A stretch of DNA of 19,511 bases from an uncultured Bacilli bacterium (GTDB lineage Bacteria; Bacillota_I; Bacilli_A; RF39; UBA660): contig CANQFX010000017.1 of assembly GCA_947600015.1 (NCBI GenBank), positions 1 to 19,511 of the forward strand, in the 5' to 3' direction. Shown here piece after piece: positions 1 to 6,915 of the stretch. The notes beneath the pieces were generated by a model, which was not told the DNA's origin, ran no database searches, and worked only from the letters and a program-made list of their open reading frames with translations. Within the stretch, counting starts at the first letter, position 1, and each line of letters begins with the position of its first letter. The translations under genes were made by a program, and so were the position numbers.

Positions 1-888
1 GGAGTTTCTCTTGCTAATCTTGCTAAAAGAACACCAGGATTTAGTGGAGCTGACTTAGAAAACTTGTTAAATGAAGCAGCTTTACTTGCTGTTCGTCGTA
101 ATAAAGAGTATATTACAATGAGTGAAATAGATGAGGCTACGGATCGTGTTTTAATGGGTCCTGCCAAAACTTCTCATAAATATAGCGAAAACGATAGAAA
201 ACTGGTTGCTTATCATGAAGCAGGGCATGCAGTCATTGGATTAAAACTTGCTCATGCGAGTGATGTTCAAAAAGTAACTATTATTCCTAGAGGTTCTGCT
301 GGTGGATATAATATGATGGTTCCGAGTGAGGAAAAATTATGTTCTACGAAAACAGACTTATTGGAAGAAATTACAGGATTACTTGGTGGAAGAACGGCAG
401 AAGAAATTACTTTTGGAGAAATTACTACTGGTGCACATAATGACTTTGAAAAGGCAACAAAGATTGCCCGTGCCATGGTTACGGAATATGGTATGAGTGA
501 TTTGGGTCCGCTTCAATTTGAACAACAGGCAGGAAGTGTATTCCTTGGAAGAGATTATAATAAGAGTCAACATTTTTCTAATGAGGTTGCTAATGAAATT
601 GATATGGAAATGAGAAAGATAATTAATGAATGTCATAAAAAAGCAACAGAAATTATTAAGAAAAATCAAGATTTATTAAAATTAATTGCAGAAACATTAT
701 TAGAGTATGAAACATTGACAAAAGAACAAATTGATTATTTAGTAGAGCATAAACAAATGCCTGAAGAAAATGAAGAGAACTTAGAATCCCTTTCTATTAC
801 AAAATTAAGACAAATGGCAAAAGAAAAAGGAATAAAAAATTATTCAAAAATGAGTAAGGCTGAATTGTTGAAAGAACTAGATGTTTAG
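1..888 (+). CDS. ftsH: ATP-dependent zinc metalloprotease FtsH, 3' part
   Basis: This is the C-terminal 295 residues of FtsH, the membrane-anchored AAA+ protease that degrades misassembled membrane proteins and some regulators. The reading frame is open from base 1, so the membrane segments and Walker motifs lie upstream of the window. The visible part starts in the AAA lid (GFSGADLENLLNEA) and continues into the M41 peptidase domain. The zinc motif HEAGH is at bases 214-228, and the third metal ligand is the Asp of TTGAHNDFE at 442-444. After the usual peptidase helices and an acidic linker, the last ~36 residues (bases 778-885) form a short domain with the pattern LSITKLRQMAKEKGI...MSKAELLKEL. 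This looks like a Rho N-terminal or SAP/HeH-like fold and is not part of standard FtsH. A terminator overlaps the stop codon. Family assignment is certain; the tail domain is a motif-level inference. Confidence 0.97.
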   Translation, partial: GVSLANLAKRTPGFSGADLENLLNEAALLAVRRNKEYITMSEIDEATDRVLMGPAKTSHKYSENDRKLVAYHEAGHAVIGLKLAHASDVQKVTIIPRGSAGGYNMMVPSEEKLCSTKTDLLEEITGLLGGRTAEEITFGEITTGAHNDFEKATKIARAMVTEYGMSDLGPLQFEQQAGSVFLGRDYNKSQHFSNEVANEIDMEMRKIINECHKKATEIIKKNQDLLKLIAETLLEYETLTKEQIDYLVEHKQMPEENEENLESLSITKLRQMAKEKGIKNYSKMSKAELLKELDV

Positions 889-896
889 TTCTTTTT
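871..896 (+). terminator. Intrinsic terminator of ftsH
   Basis: A 9-bp stem AAAGAACTA (871-879) pairs with TAGTTCTTT (886-894), with a 6-nt loop and a T-rich tail. The TAG stop codon of ftsH forms the first three bases of the right arm, so the terminator lies partly inside the coding sequence. Confidence 0.75.
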
Positions 897-897
897 C

Positions 898-926
898 TTG
901 TTTTAAAGAGTTTTGTTTGATATATT
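898..926 (+). promoter_or_regulatory. Promoter for the small membrane protein gene
   Basis: TTGTTT (898-903), a 17-nt spacer and TATATT (921-926) preceded by TG at 918-919 form an extended -10 SigA-type promoter. The predicted start near 933 falls just before the Shine-Dalgarno AAGGAGGG (934-941), leaving a leader of about 13 nt. Confidence 0.6.
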
Positions 927-945
927 AATATTGAAGGAGGGTTAT

Positions 946-1380
946 ATGTTAACAGAAGACGAAAAAACGATTGTAAAAGCAGATGATTTTTCTAATGAAA
1001 AAAATAAAGATATATTATGGAAAGCATTTGGAATTGTACTTCCTACTGAATTAATTCAAGAAGATGATGCGATAGAGGATTATTTTATTGCCCATAAATT
1101 TTCTCGTGAAGGGATGCATGAATATTTTGATTATAAACGTCAATTTTTATTAGATTATAAAAAGAAGACACTTCGGGAATTTTTTTCTGTCGCAGGTATT
1201 ATTGCGGGATTATTATTTCAAGCAGCAAGTTCCACTTTATTAATTCGGATTGTTGCTGATGCAATATTAGCATTTTTAGCGGGATGTTTACTTTATAATA
1301 GTGTAGAGAAAGAAAAACTTTCTGAGAAATATAATACTTTAAATGAACATCTTGGATTGACTTTTGTAAAGAAAAGATGA
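946..1380 (+). CDS. Small two-TM membrane protein of unknown function
   Basis: I do not recognise this 144-residue protein. The start at 946 is chosen because AAGGAGGG lies 4 nt upstream; a TTG at 913 in the same frame would sit in the promoter and leave this Shine-Dalgarno unused. The first ~75 residues are charged and probably helical, with many acidic and aromatic residues (DDAIEDYFIAHKFSREGMHEYFDYKRQF). Two hydrophobic segments follow at about 79-97 and 100-120, then a charged tail of about 24 residues ending KKR. It has its own promoter and terminator and stands between ftsH and mscL, so it is probably a one-gene unit. Both ends are predicted to be cytoplasmic. Nothing visible indicates an enzymatic role. 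That it is a real gene is well supported by the Shine-Dalgarno, promoter and terminator. Confidence 0.85.
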   Translation: MLTEDEKTIVKADDFSNEKNKDILWKAFGIVLPTELIQEDDAIEDYFIAHKFSREGMHEYFDYKRQFLLDYKKKTLREFFSVAGIIAGLLFQAASSTLLIRIVADAILAFLAGCLLYNSVEKEKLSEKYNTLNEHLGLTFVKKR

Positions 1381-1385
1381 TATTG

Positions 1386-1420
1386 AAAGACGAAATAATA
1401 ACTAATATATTTCGTTTTTT
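1386..1420 (+). terminator. Intrinsic terminator after the small membrane protein gene
   Basis: ACGAAATA (1390-1397) pairs with TATTTCGT (1408-1415). The stem can extend outward through A-T and G-T pairs into a run of six T residues. The loop is about 10 nt. Confidence 0.75.
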
Positions 1421-1421
1421 C

Positions 1422-1449
1422 TTGCCAAAAGATGAAAACATATTATAAT
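1422..1449 (+). promoter_or_regulatory. Promoter for mscL
   Basis: TTGCCA (1422-1427), a 16-nt spacer and a perfect TATAAT (1444-1449). The predicted start is near 1456, about 22 nt before the mscL start codon. Confidence 0.75.
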
Positions 1450-1477
1450 AAAGTCATAATTTAAAAGGAGATGTCAT

Positions 1478-1924
1478 ATGAAAAAGAAAAAACAAATAAA
1501 AAAGGACAGAAAAGAATTGACTACAATTAAAAAGGAAATGTCTGATTTTAAAACATTTATTTCTCGAGGAAATGTAGTTGATATGGCAGTTGGTGTCATT
1601 ATTGGAGGTGCTTTTGGAAAAATTGTTTCTAGTTTAGTAAACGATGTTTTGATGCCTCTACTTGGGATTGTACTTGGAGGATTGAATTTTAATAATTTAA
1701 AGATTAACGTTGGAGAAGCATCCATTACTTATGGTGTTTTTCTTCAAACAATTATTGATTTTCTAATTATTTCTTTCTCTATCTTCATGATGATTAAATT
1801 ATTTGAAAAATTTAAGAAAAAAGAGGAACCGAAGATAGAAGAAGAAAAAAAGAGTGAAGAGGTTCTTTTATTGGAAGAAATTCGGGATTTATTAAAAAAG
1901 CAAAAAGGAAATAGAAAGGATTAA
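1478..1924 (+). CDS. mscL: Large-conductance mechanosensitive channel MscL
   Basis: This is a pentameric inner-membrane channel that opens under high membrane tension and releases solutes on osmotic down-shock. The 148-residue protein has the family signature RGNVVDMAVGVIIGGAFGKIV at about residues 30-50, comprising the amphipathic N-terminal helix and TM1 with its small pore-lining residues. A periplasmic loop, TM2 at about 85-108 and a charged C-terminal region with an amphipathic helix (LLLEEIRDLLK, 130-140) follow. The Lys-rich first ~20 residues lengthen the N terminus relative to typical MscL. Met21 could be an alternative start, but AAAAGGAGATG before Met1 is much the better ribosome site. 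The gene is monocistronic, with a promoter upstream and a terminator over its 3' end. Confidence 0.96.
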   Translation: MKKKKQIKKDRKELTTIKKEMSDFKTFISRGNVVDMAVGVIIGGAFGKIVSSLVNDVLMPLLGIVLGGLNFNNLKINVGEASITYGVFLQTIIDFLIISFSIFMMIKLFEKFKKKEEPKIEEEKKSEEVLLLEEIRDLLKKQKGNRKD

Positions 1925-1943
1925 ATTAAGGTTAATTCTTTTT
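1915..1943 (+). terminator. Intrinsic terminator of mscL
   Basis: AAAGGATTAA (1915-1924, the last coding bases and stop) pairs with TTAATTCTTT (1932-1941) through 10 bp with one G-T wobble. The loop is 7 nt and a T run follows. Confidence 0.7.
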
Positions 1944-1945
1944 GT

Positions 1946-1974
1946 TTGAAAAAATTTTAATTTTATAGTATACT
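1946..1974 (+). promoter_or_regulatory. Promoter for the dusB-RDD-lysS operon
   Basis: TTGAAA (1946-1951), a 17-nt spacer and TATACT (1969-1974) are one mismatch each from consensus. The predicted start near 1981 gives a leader of about 21 nt. Confidence 0.8.
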
Positions 1975-2001
1975 ATCTTTGCTTTATAGAGAGGCGATTT
2001 T

Positions 2002-2976
2002 ATGGAGTGGAATATAGGTAATGTGAAAATAGAAAATCAAGTTGTTTTGGCTCCTATGGCAGGAATTTGTAATTCTGCTTTTCGTTTAATCTGCAAAGAA
2101 ATGGGTTGTGGATTAGTTTATGCAGAAATGGTAAGTGATAAAGCCATTACATATCAAAATCAAAAAACTCTTGATATGCTTTATATGACAGAAAAAGAAA
2201 GACCTATTTCACAGCAGATTTTTGGGAGTGATAAAGATTCTTTTGTTGCGGCTGCGAAATATATTTATGAAAAGATGAAACCAGATATTATTGATATTAA
2301 TATGGGATGTCCAGTTCCTAAAATAGCACTTCGTTCTCAAGCAGGGTCAGCACTATTAAAAAATCCGAAGAAAATTTATCATATTGTTAAAGCAGTTGTT
2401 AAAGCGGTCCCTATTCCTGTTACAGTAAAAATTCGAAGTGGGTGGGATCAAAATACAGTAAATGCTGTAGAAGTGGCTAAAATCATTGAAAAAGCAGGAG
2501 CAAGTGCCATTTGTATTCATCCTAGGACGAGAAGTCAGGGATATAGTGGCAATGCTGATTGGACAATAATAAAAAAAGTAAAAGAACAAGTATCGATTCC
2601 TGTTATTGGAAATGGGGATATTAAAACACCAGAAGACGCAAAACGAATGTTGGAAGAAACAGGTTGTGATGCGGTAATGATTGGAAGAGGAGTCTTAGGA
2701 AATCCTTGGTTGATAAAAAATACAGTTGCTCTTTTGGAGGGAGAGGAATTAGTATATCCTACGGCAAAAGAGAAAATAGAGATGTGTTTAAAGCACTTGG
2801 CATACTTAGAGCAGATTAAAAATGAAAAATTAGCATGTTTGGAAATTCGTAATCACATTGCGTGGTATTTAAAGGGAATAAAAGATGCTAATATAATAAA
2901 AAATAAAATCTATCAATGTTCTCATATTCGTGATATAATTTTAATATTAAATGAATTTAAGGAGGGCTTATCATGA
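2002..2976 (+). CDS. dusB: tRNA-dihydrouridine synthase (DusB type)
   Basis: This FMN- and NADPH-dependent enzyme reduces uridine to dihydrouridine in tRNA. The 324-residue length is normal for the family. The TIM-barrel start APMAGICNSAFR lies at 17-28. The catalytic Cys is C103 in DINMGCPVPK. VKIRSGW and HPRTRSQGYSG form the substrate and FMN region. IGNGDI and MIGRGVLGNPW form the phosphate-binding end of the barrel, followed by the small helical C-terminal domain. In Bacillus subtilis the dusB homologue also lies directly upstream of lysS, which supports the DusB subtype over DusA or DusC. The stop overlaps the next start as ATGA (2973-2976), implying translational coupling. The ribosome site before 2002 is weak (GAGGCGA). 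Confidence 0.93.
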   Translation: MEWNIGNVKIENQVVLAPMAGICNSAFRLICKEMGCGLVYAEMVSDKAITYQNQKTLDMLYMTEKERPISQQIFGSDKDSFVAAAKYIYEKMKPDIIDINMGCPVPKIALRSQAGSALLKNPKKIYHIVKAVVKAVPIPVTVKIRSGWDQNTVNAVEVAKIIEKAGASAICIHPRTRSQGYSGNADWTIIKKVKEQVSIPVIGNGDIKTPEDAKRMLEETGCDAVMIGRGVLGNPWLIKNTVALLEGEELVYPTAKEKIEMCLKHLAYLEQIKNEKLACLEIRNHIAWYLKGIKDANIIKNKIYQCSHIRDIILILNEFKEGLS

Positions 2977-3614
2977 AACAAAAGTTAGAAACGGTTCCAG
3001 CCTTTTTCTTTCAACGTTGTATTGCCTTTATTATTGATGTTTTTCTTGTTTCTGTTGCTGTATCTATTATATCGATTCCTTTTGTTGATAATGATGCGGT
3101 ATCAAAATTAAGTCAAGATGCTAATGAAGTAGTAGATCAATATGTGTCACAAAAAATTGATGAAAAAACCTATTTTTCGGAAACGATGAATATTAGTTAT
3201 CAATTGGCTAGAAAAAATGGGATTGTAACACTAATTTCTTTATTTTTAGAAATTTTATATTTTGTTGTCTATCAATTTTATCATAATGGACAAACAATAG
3301 GAAAAAAACTTATGAAAATACAAGTGATATCTACTACAGATTCTGCTTTGACAATGAATCAGATGATATTTCGCTCATTTATTATCAATTCAATTTTAGT
3401 AGAAATGATTTTATTTGGATTTACGATTTTTTCTCCAAAAGAGATTTATTATTACGGTGATATTTTCTTTGAAGGATTACAATTTATTATTATGTTAGTA
3501 TGTATCATTATGGTAATGTTTTCAAAAGAAGGTTTAGGATTACATGATCGACTTACTCATACTAGGGTAATTCAAGGACAGGCAGTAAAGGAGGCAGAAT
3601 TATGCGAGAATTAA
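2973..3614 (+). CDS. RDD-family integral membrane protein
   Basis: This 213-residue protein has the RDD pattern: Arg15 and Asp22 in the first hydrophobic segment (RCIAFIIDVF), NGQTIGKKLMKIQV after the second segment, and LHDRLTHTRVI near the C terminus. Four hydrophobic stretches are visible: ~17-37, ~84-103, ~132-152 and ~163-184. The loop between TM1 and TM2 is acidic and roughly 45 residues long. RDD proteins are widespread and mostly uncharacterised; some have been linked to ion or compatible-solute transport, but nothing here fixes a substrate. The gene overlaps dusB by 4 nt and lysS by 13 nt, so it is the middle cistron of a coupled operon. An RDD gene between dus and lysS is not part of the Bacillus subtilis order. 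Confidence 0.88.
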   Translation: MKQKLETVPAFFFQRCIAFIIDVFLVSVAVSIISIPFVDNDAVSKLSQDANEVVDQYVSQKIDEKTYFSETMNISYQLARKNGIVTLISLFLEILYFVVYQFYHNGQTIGKKLMKIQVISTTDSALTMNQMIFRSFIINSILVEMILFGFTIFSPKEIYYYGDIFFEGLQFIIMLVCIIMVMFSKEGLGLHDRLTHTRVIQGQAVKEAELCEN

Positions 3615-5065
3615 GTGAACAAGAAATTGTTAGAAGGGAAAAATTAAAGAATATTGATTGTCCATATCCAGAACGATATGAAGTAAATTATGAAATTTGT
3701 GATGCGGCAAAATTAGAAGATGGTGTTTGTGGTGTTCGTGTTGCAGGAAGAATTGTATTGATGAGAAAAATGGGAAAAATGAGTTTTTTAACCATTAGCG
3801 ATATTCATGGGAAAATTCAAGTTTCTGTAAAGTTAGATATGGTAGGAGAAGAATCTTATCAACAATTTAAAGCAAATTATGATTTAGGAGATTTTATTGG
3901 TGTAGAAGGAGAGGTATTTACTACTCACACGGGAGAAAAGACTATTCGTGCCAGTCAAATTACTTTTTTAGGGAAAGCATTAAAACCTTTGCCTGAAAAA
4001 TTTCATGGAGTAGAAGATATCGAAACAATTTATCGTGAACGCTATTTAGATTTAATAGTTAATGAAGAAGCAAAAAAGAAATTTTTGTTGAGAAGTAGAT
4101 TTATTAGAGAAATTAGGAATTATTTAGATGAACAAGGCTATGTAGAAATTGAAACACCTATTCTAAATAGTAAAGCAAGTGGAGCAACAGCAAAACCATT
4201 TACTACACATCATAATGCTTTAGATATTGATTTATACTTAAGAATTGCTCCTGAAACTTATTTAAAAAGAGCAATTGTTGGTGGATTTACTAAAGTATTC
4301 GAAATTGCTCGTTGTTTTCGAAATGAAGGAATTGATGCTACACATTTGCAAGATTTTACTATGATTGAAGGGTATGCGGCTTACTATAATTATAAAGATA
4401 ACATGAAATTTTTAAGAGAAATGCTACAATCCATTATTTTAAAATTATTTGGAACATTAACCATTATGGTAGGAGATAAAGAAGTTGATTTGAGTGGAGA
4501 ATGGGAAGTTGTTAGTTTTAGAGATTTAATTTTACGTTATAGTGATATTGATATTGCAGTTTATGATACAAAGGAAAAATTATTAGAAAAAATTAAAGAA
4601 GATCGATTAGATATTGATAGTGAGGTTCCTCTTGAAAATTTAGGATATGGTAATTTAGTAGATCAATTATATAAAAAAATTGCAAGAGCAAAAATTATTA
4701 ATCCTGTTTTCTTAACCGAACATCCTATTAGTTTAAGTCCGTTAGCTCGTGCTAATGATGATAATAAAGAGATTACAGATCGCTTTCAATTAATTATTAA
4801 TGGAGCAGAAATTATAAATGCATATTCTGAACTTGTGGATCCTCAAGAACAAGAGAATAGGTTATTAGAGCAGGCAAAATTGAAAGCACAAGGGGATGAA
4901 GAAGCAATGCCTATGGATTATGACTATATTTCTGCCATGGAATGTGGTATGCCACCAATTAGTGGTTGGGGAATGGGAATTGATCGGGTGATTCAATTGC
5001 TTACTAACTCTGATAATATTAAGGATGTTGTTATGTTCCCTTTGATGAAACCATTAGAAAAATAA
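3602..5065 (+). CDS. lysS: Lysyl-tRNA synthetase, class II
   Basis: This enzyme charges tRNA-Lys with lysine. The 487-residue length is typical. An N-terminal OB-fold anticodon domain covers about residues 40-130 (VRVAGRIVLMRKMGKMSFLTI). Class II motif 1 is around 180-190 (EIETPILNSKASGATAKPF). Motif 2 includes FRNEGI at 239-244, and motif 3 is GWGMGIDR at 455-462. Residues after motif 2 read HLQDFTMIEGYAAYYNY instead of the Bacillus/E. coli-type HNPEFTMIELYEAYADY, which points to a distinct bacterial LysRS subfamily. The start at 3602 is preceded by AAAGGAGG and lies 13 nt inside the RDD gene. A strong terminator follows. No T-box is visible upstream of the operon. Confidence 0.96.
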   Translation: MRELSEQEIVRREKLKNIDCPYPERYEVNYEICDAAKLEDGVCGVRVAGRIVLMRKMGKMSFLTISDIHGKIQVSVKLDMVGEESYQQFKANYDLGDFIGVEGEVFTTHTGEKTIRASQITFLGKALKPLPEKFHGVEDIETIYRERYLDLIVNEEAKKKFLLRSRFIREIRNYLDEQGYVEIETPILNSKASGATAKPFTTHHNALDIDLYLRIAPETYLKRAIVGGFTKVFEIARCFRNEGIDATHLQDFTMIEGYAAYYNYKDNMKFLREMLQSIILKLFGTLTIMVGDKEVDLSGEWEVVSFRDLILRYSDIDIAVYDTKEKLLEKIKEDRLDIDSEVPLENLGYGNLVDQLYKKIARAKIINPVFLTEHPISLSPLARANDDNKEITDRFQLIINGAEIINAYSELVDPQEQENRLLEQAKLKAQGDEEAMPMDYDYISAMECGMPPISGWGMGIDRVIQLLTNSDNIKDVVMFPLMKPLEK

Positions 5066-5071
5066 GGGATT

Positions 5072-5100
5072 AAGAGAGAAAAGAAAGTTCTCTCTTTTTT
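5072..5100 (+). terminator. Intrinsic terminator of the dusB-RDD-lysS operon
   Basis: AAGAGAGAA (5072-5080) pairs perfectly with TTCTCTCTT (5088-5096) around a 7-nt loop, followed by a T run to 5100. Confidence 0.9.
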
Positions 5101-5153
5101 ATGTTGCTTTATTAAAAAATAACGAAAAATTCATAAAAAACAAATTTAAATGC

Positions 5154-5181
5154 TTGTAAAATGGGGAGTATGTAGTATAAT
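5154..5181 (+). promoter_or_regulatory. Promoter for the transporter-like gene
   Basis: TTGTAA (5154-5159), a 16-nt spacer and TATAAT (5176-5181). The predicted start near 5188 coincides with the Shine-Dalgarno GGGAGG (5188-5193), giving a leader of about 12 nt. Confidence 0.75.
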
Positions 5182-5199
5182 TATAGTGGGAGGTTAATT

Positions 5200-6795
5200 A
5201 TGAAGAAACATAATACAGTAAAAGTCGTTCTTATTACTATTTTAGTACTTTTATTACTTACTTGGATTTTGCCAGCTGCTTCATTTTCTAGTGAGTATGT
5301 AGAAGAAGGACGCATTCAAATGGGACTATTTGATTTGTTCAATTATCCACTTACTGCTTTATCTTACTTTGGATATATTGCATTATTTGTTTTAGCTGTT
5401 GGTGGGTTCTATGGAATTTTACACAAAATTCCAGCTTATCGTAGTTTCTTAGATAAGATTGCAACTACATTATCAAAAAGAGGGAAATTAGTATTATCTA
5501 TTATTATGATTTTACTTGCTGTTATTACTTCTATTTGTGGATTACAATTAGGATTAATTATCTTTTTCCCAATGTTAGTTTCGATTATCTTATTAATGGG
5601 TTATGATAAGATTGTGGCAGCACTTACTTTAGTTGGTTCCACTATGATTGGTATTGCTGGTACCACATTTGCTTATAGTAATACTAGCCTTATTATTTCT
5701 GTTTTGTCGCTAGATATTACTTCAGAGATGCTTACAAAAGTTATTATTTTAGTTGTAGGATTGGTATTATTAATCTTTAATACAATGTTGTATATTAAGA
5801 AAGCATCTCGTATTCGTAAGAATACAAAGAAAGAAGAGAAAAAAGATACGGTTGTAGCAGTAGAAGAAACCAAAACAAAAGCAGCACCATCAAAAACTGC
5901 TAAGGTTTCAAAGACAACAAAAAATACAAAAGCATCTGCAAAGTCAACGAAAAAATCTTCTAAATCTAGTAAGAAGGATAATAAAGCAGCAGTAAAAGAG
6001 GACGAAGTTATTGTTGTAAAAGATGTAGATGAGGAATGCTATGTTCCAAAAGCAGTTACTGGAAAACATAAAGTTTGGCCTATGATTGTAGGATTTAGTA
6101 TTATCTTTGTTATTCTAATTCTTGCTTTTATTCCTTGGTCAAATGCATTTAAAATTAATGCTTTTGAAACAGCAACATCTAATGTAACAGGAGTTGAAAT
6201 CTTTGGATTCCCACTATTTGGGAAATTGTTAGGAACTGTCAATGCATTCGGTTCTTGGTCTATTACAGATATGATTACTGTTTTAGCAATTGTTACATTA
6301 TTATTAGCACTAATTTATAAAGTAAAACTTAATGATGTATTTGATGGATTTGCTAACGGAGTTAAGAAAGCATTAACACCTGCATTTATCGTTATTTTAA
6401 TTTATACATGTTTGGTAATTGTTACTTACCATCCATTCCAATTAGTAATTTACAAGGCTATTTTAGGACTTACAAAAGGATTTAATATTTTTACATCTTC
6501 ACTTGTAGCTTTATTAGCAAGTTTGTTTAATTCTGATCCTTCTTATGTATTCCAAAGCGCATTACCATATTTGGCTAGTGTTGTTACAAAAACAGCAAAT
6601 TATTCTATCATTGGTGTTATTTTCCAAGCTATGTATGGTTTGACTATGTTAATTGCACCTACTAGTTTAATTTTAATGATTGTATTATCTTACTTAGAAA
6701 TACCATATAAACAATGGTTTAAAGCTATTTGGAAATTACTTTTAGAATTACTAGTTGTATTCTTAATTATCTTTACAATTCTTGTATTGATTTAA
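5200..6795 (+). CDS. Multi-pass transporter-like protein (YfcC/DcuC-like) with Lys-rich loop
   Basis: This 531-residue polytopic membrane protein has roughly five to six hydrophobic segments in the first ~200 residues and six or more after residue 292. The start (TM segment followed by TWILPAASF, then a GLFDLFNYP segment) resembles the opening of YfcC/DcuC-type anion transporters, usually read as PAGxF, so a C4-dicarboxylate or basic-amino-acid carrier is the best guess. Similarity is at motif level and no substrate can be assigned. Its oddest part is residues ~200-292 (bases 5797-6075). This is a cytoplasmic loop rich in Lys, Ala, Ser and Thr, with repeated KT/KS/AK units like a histone H1 tail, ending in an acidic patch EDEVIVVKDVDEE. 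SNTSL near 160 and FNSDPSYVF near 444 are polar stretches inside hydrophobic surroundings that could line a substrate path. It is a single-gene unit with its own promoter and strong terminator. Confidence 0.8.
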   Translation: MKKHNTVKVVLITILVLLLLTWILPAASFSSEYVEEGRIQMGLFDLFNYPLTALSYFGYIALFVLAVGGFYGILHKIPAYRSFLDKIATTLSKRGKLVLSIIMILLAVITSICGLQLGLIIFFPMLVSIILLMGYDKIVAALTLVGSTMIGIAGTTFAYSNTSLIISVLSLDITSEMLTKVIILVVGLVLLIFNTMLYIKKASRIRKNTKKEEKKDTVVAVEETKTKAAPSKTAKVSKTTKNTKASAKSTKKSSKSSKKDNKAAVKEDEVIVVKDVDEECYVPKAVTGKHKVWPMIVGFSIIFVILILAFIPWSNAFKINAFETATSNVTGVEIFGFPLFGKLLGTVNAFGSWSITDMITVLAIVTLLLALIYKVKLNDVFDGFANGVKKALTPAFIVILIYTCLVIVTYHPFQLVIYKAILGLTKGFNIFTSSLVALLASLFNSDPSYVFQSALPYLASVVTKTANYSIIGVIFQAMYGLTMLIAPTSLILMIVLSYLEIPYKQWFKAIWKLLLELLVVFLIIFTILVLI

Positions 6796-6803
6796 GGGTA
6801 ATC

Positions 6804-6832
6804 AAAGAGGCAAAAATCTGCCTCTTTTTTTT
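6804..6832 (+). terminator. Intrinsic terminator of the transporter-like gene
   Basis: AAAGAGGCA (6804-6812) pairs perfectly with TGCCTCTTT (6819-6827) around a 6-nt loop, followed by T residues to 6832. It is one of the two strongest terminators here. Confidence 0.92.
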
Positions 6833-6866
6833 GCAATAATTGTTGTTTTTTTTGGAACATAATTTA

Positions 6867-6896
6867 TTGCCATCAAGCATAAAATAACCATAGAAT
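6867..6896 (+). promoter_or_regulatory. clpC: Candidate promoter for clpC
   Basis: TTGCCA (6867-6872), an 18-nt spacer and TAGAAT (6891-6896). The predicted start near 6903 would sit at the AGGAGA ribosome site, like several neighbours. I see no CtsR heptad repeat and no CIRCE element, so heat-shock control in the Bacillus manner is not evident. Confidence 0.5.
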
Positions 6897-6915
6897 TATT
6901 ATAGGAGATGATTCT

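Noticed and set aside
6796..6915. CtsR or CIRCE operator before clpC
   Set aside because: I looked for GGTCAAA heptad repeats and TTAGCACTC/GAGTGCTAA arms and found neither.
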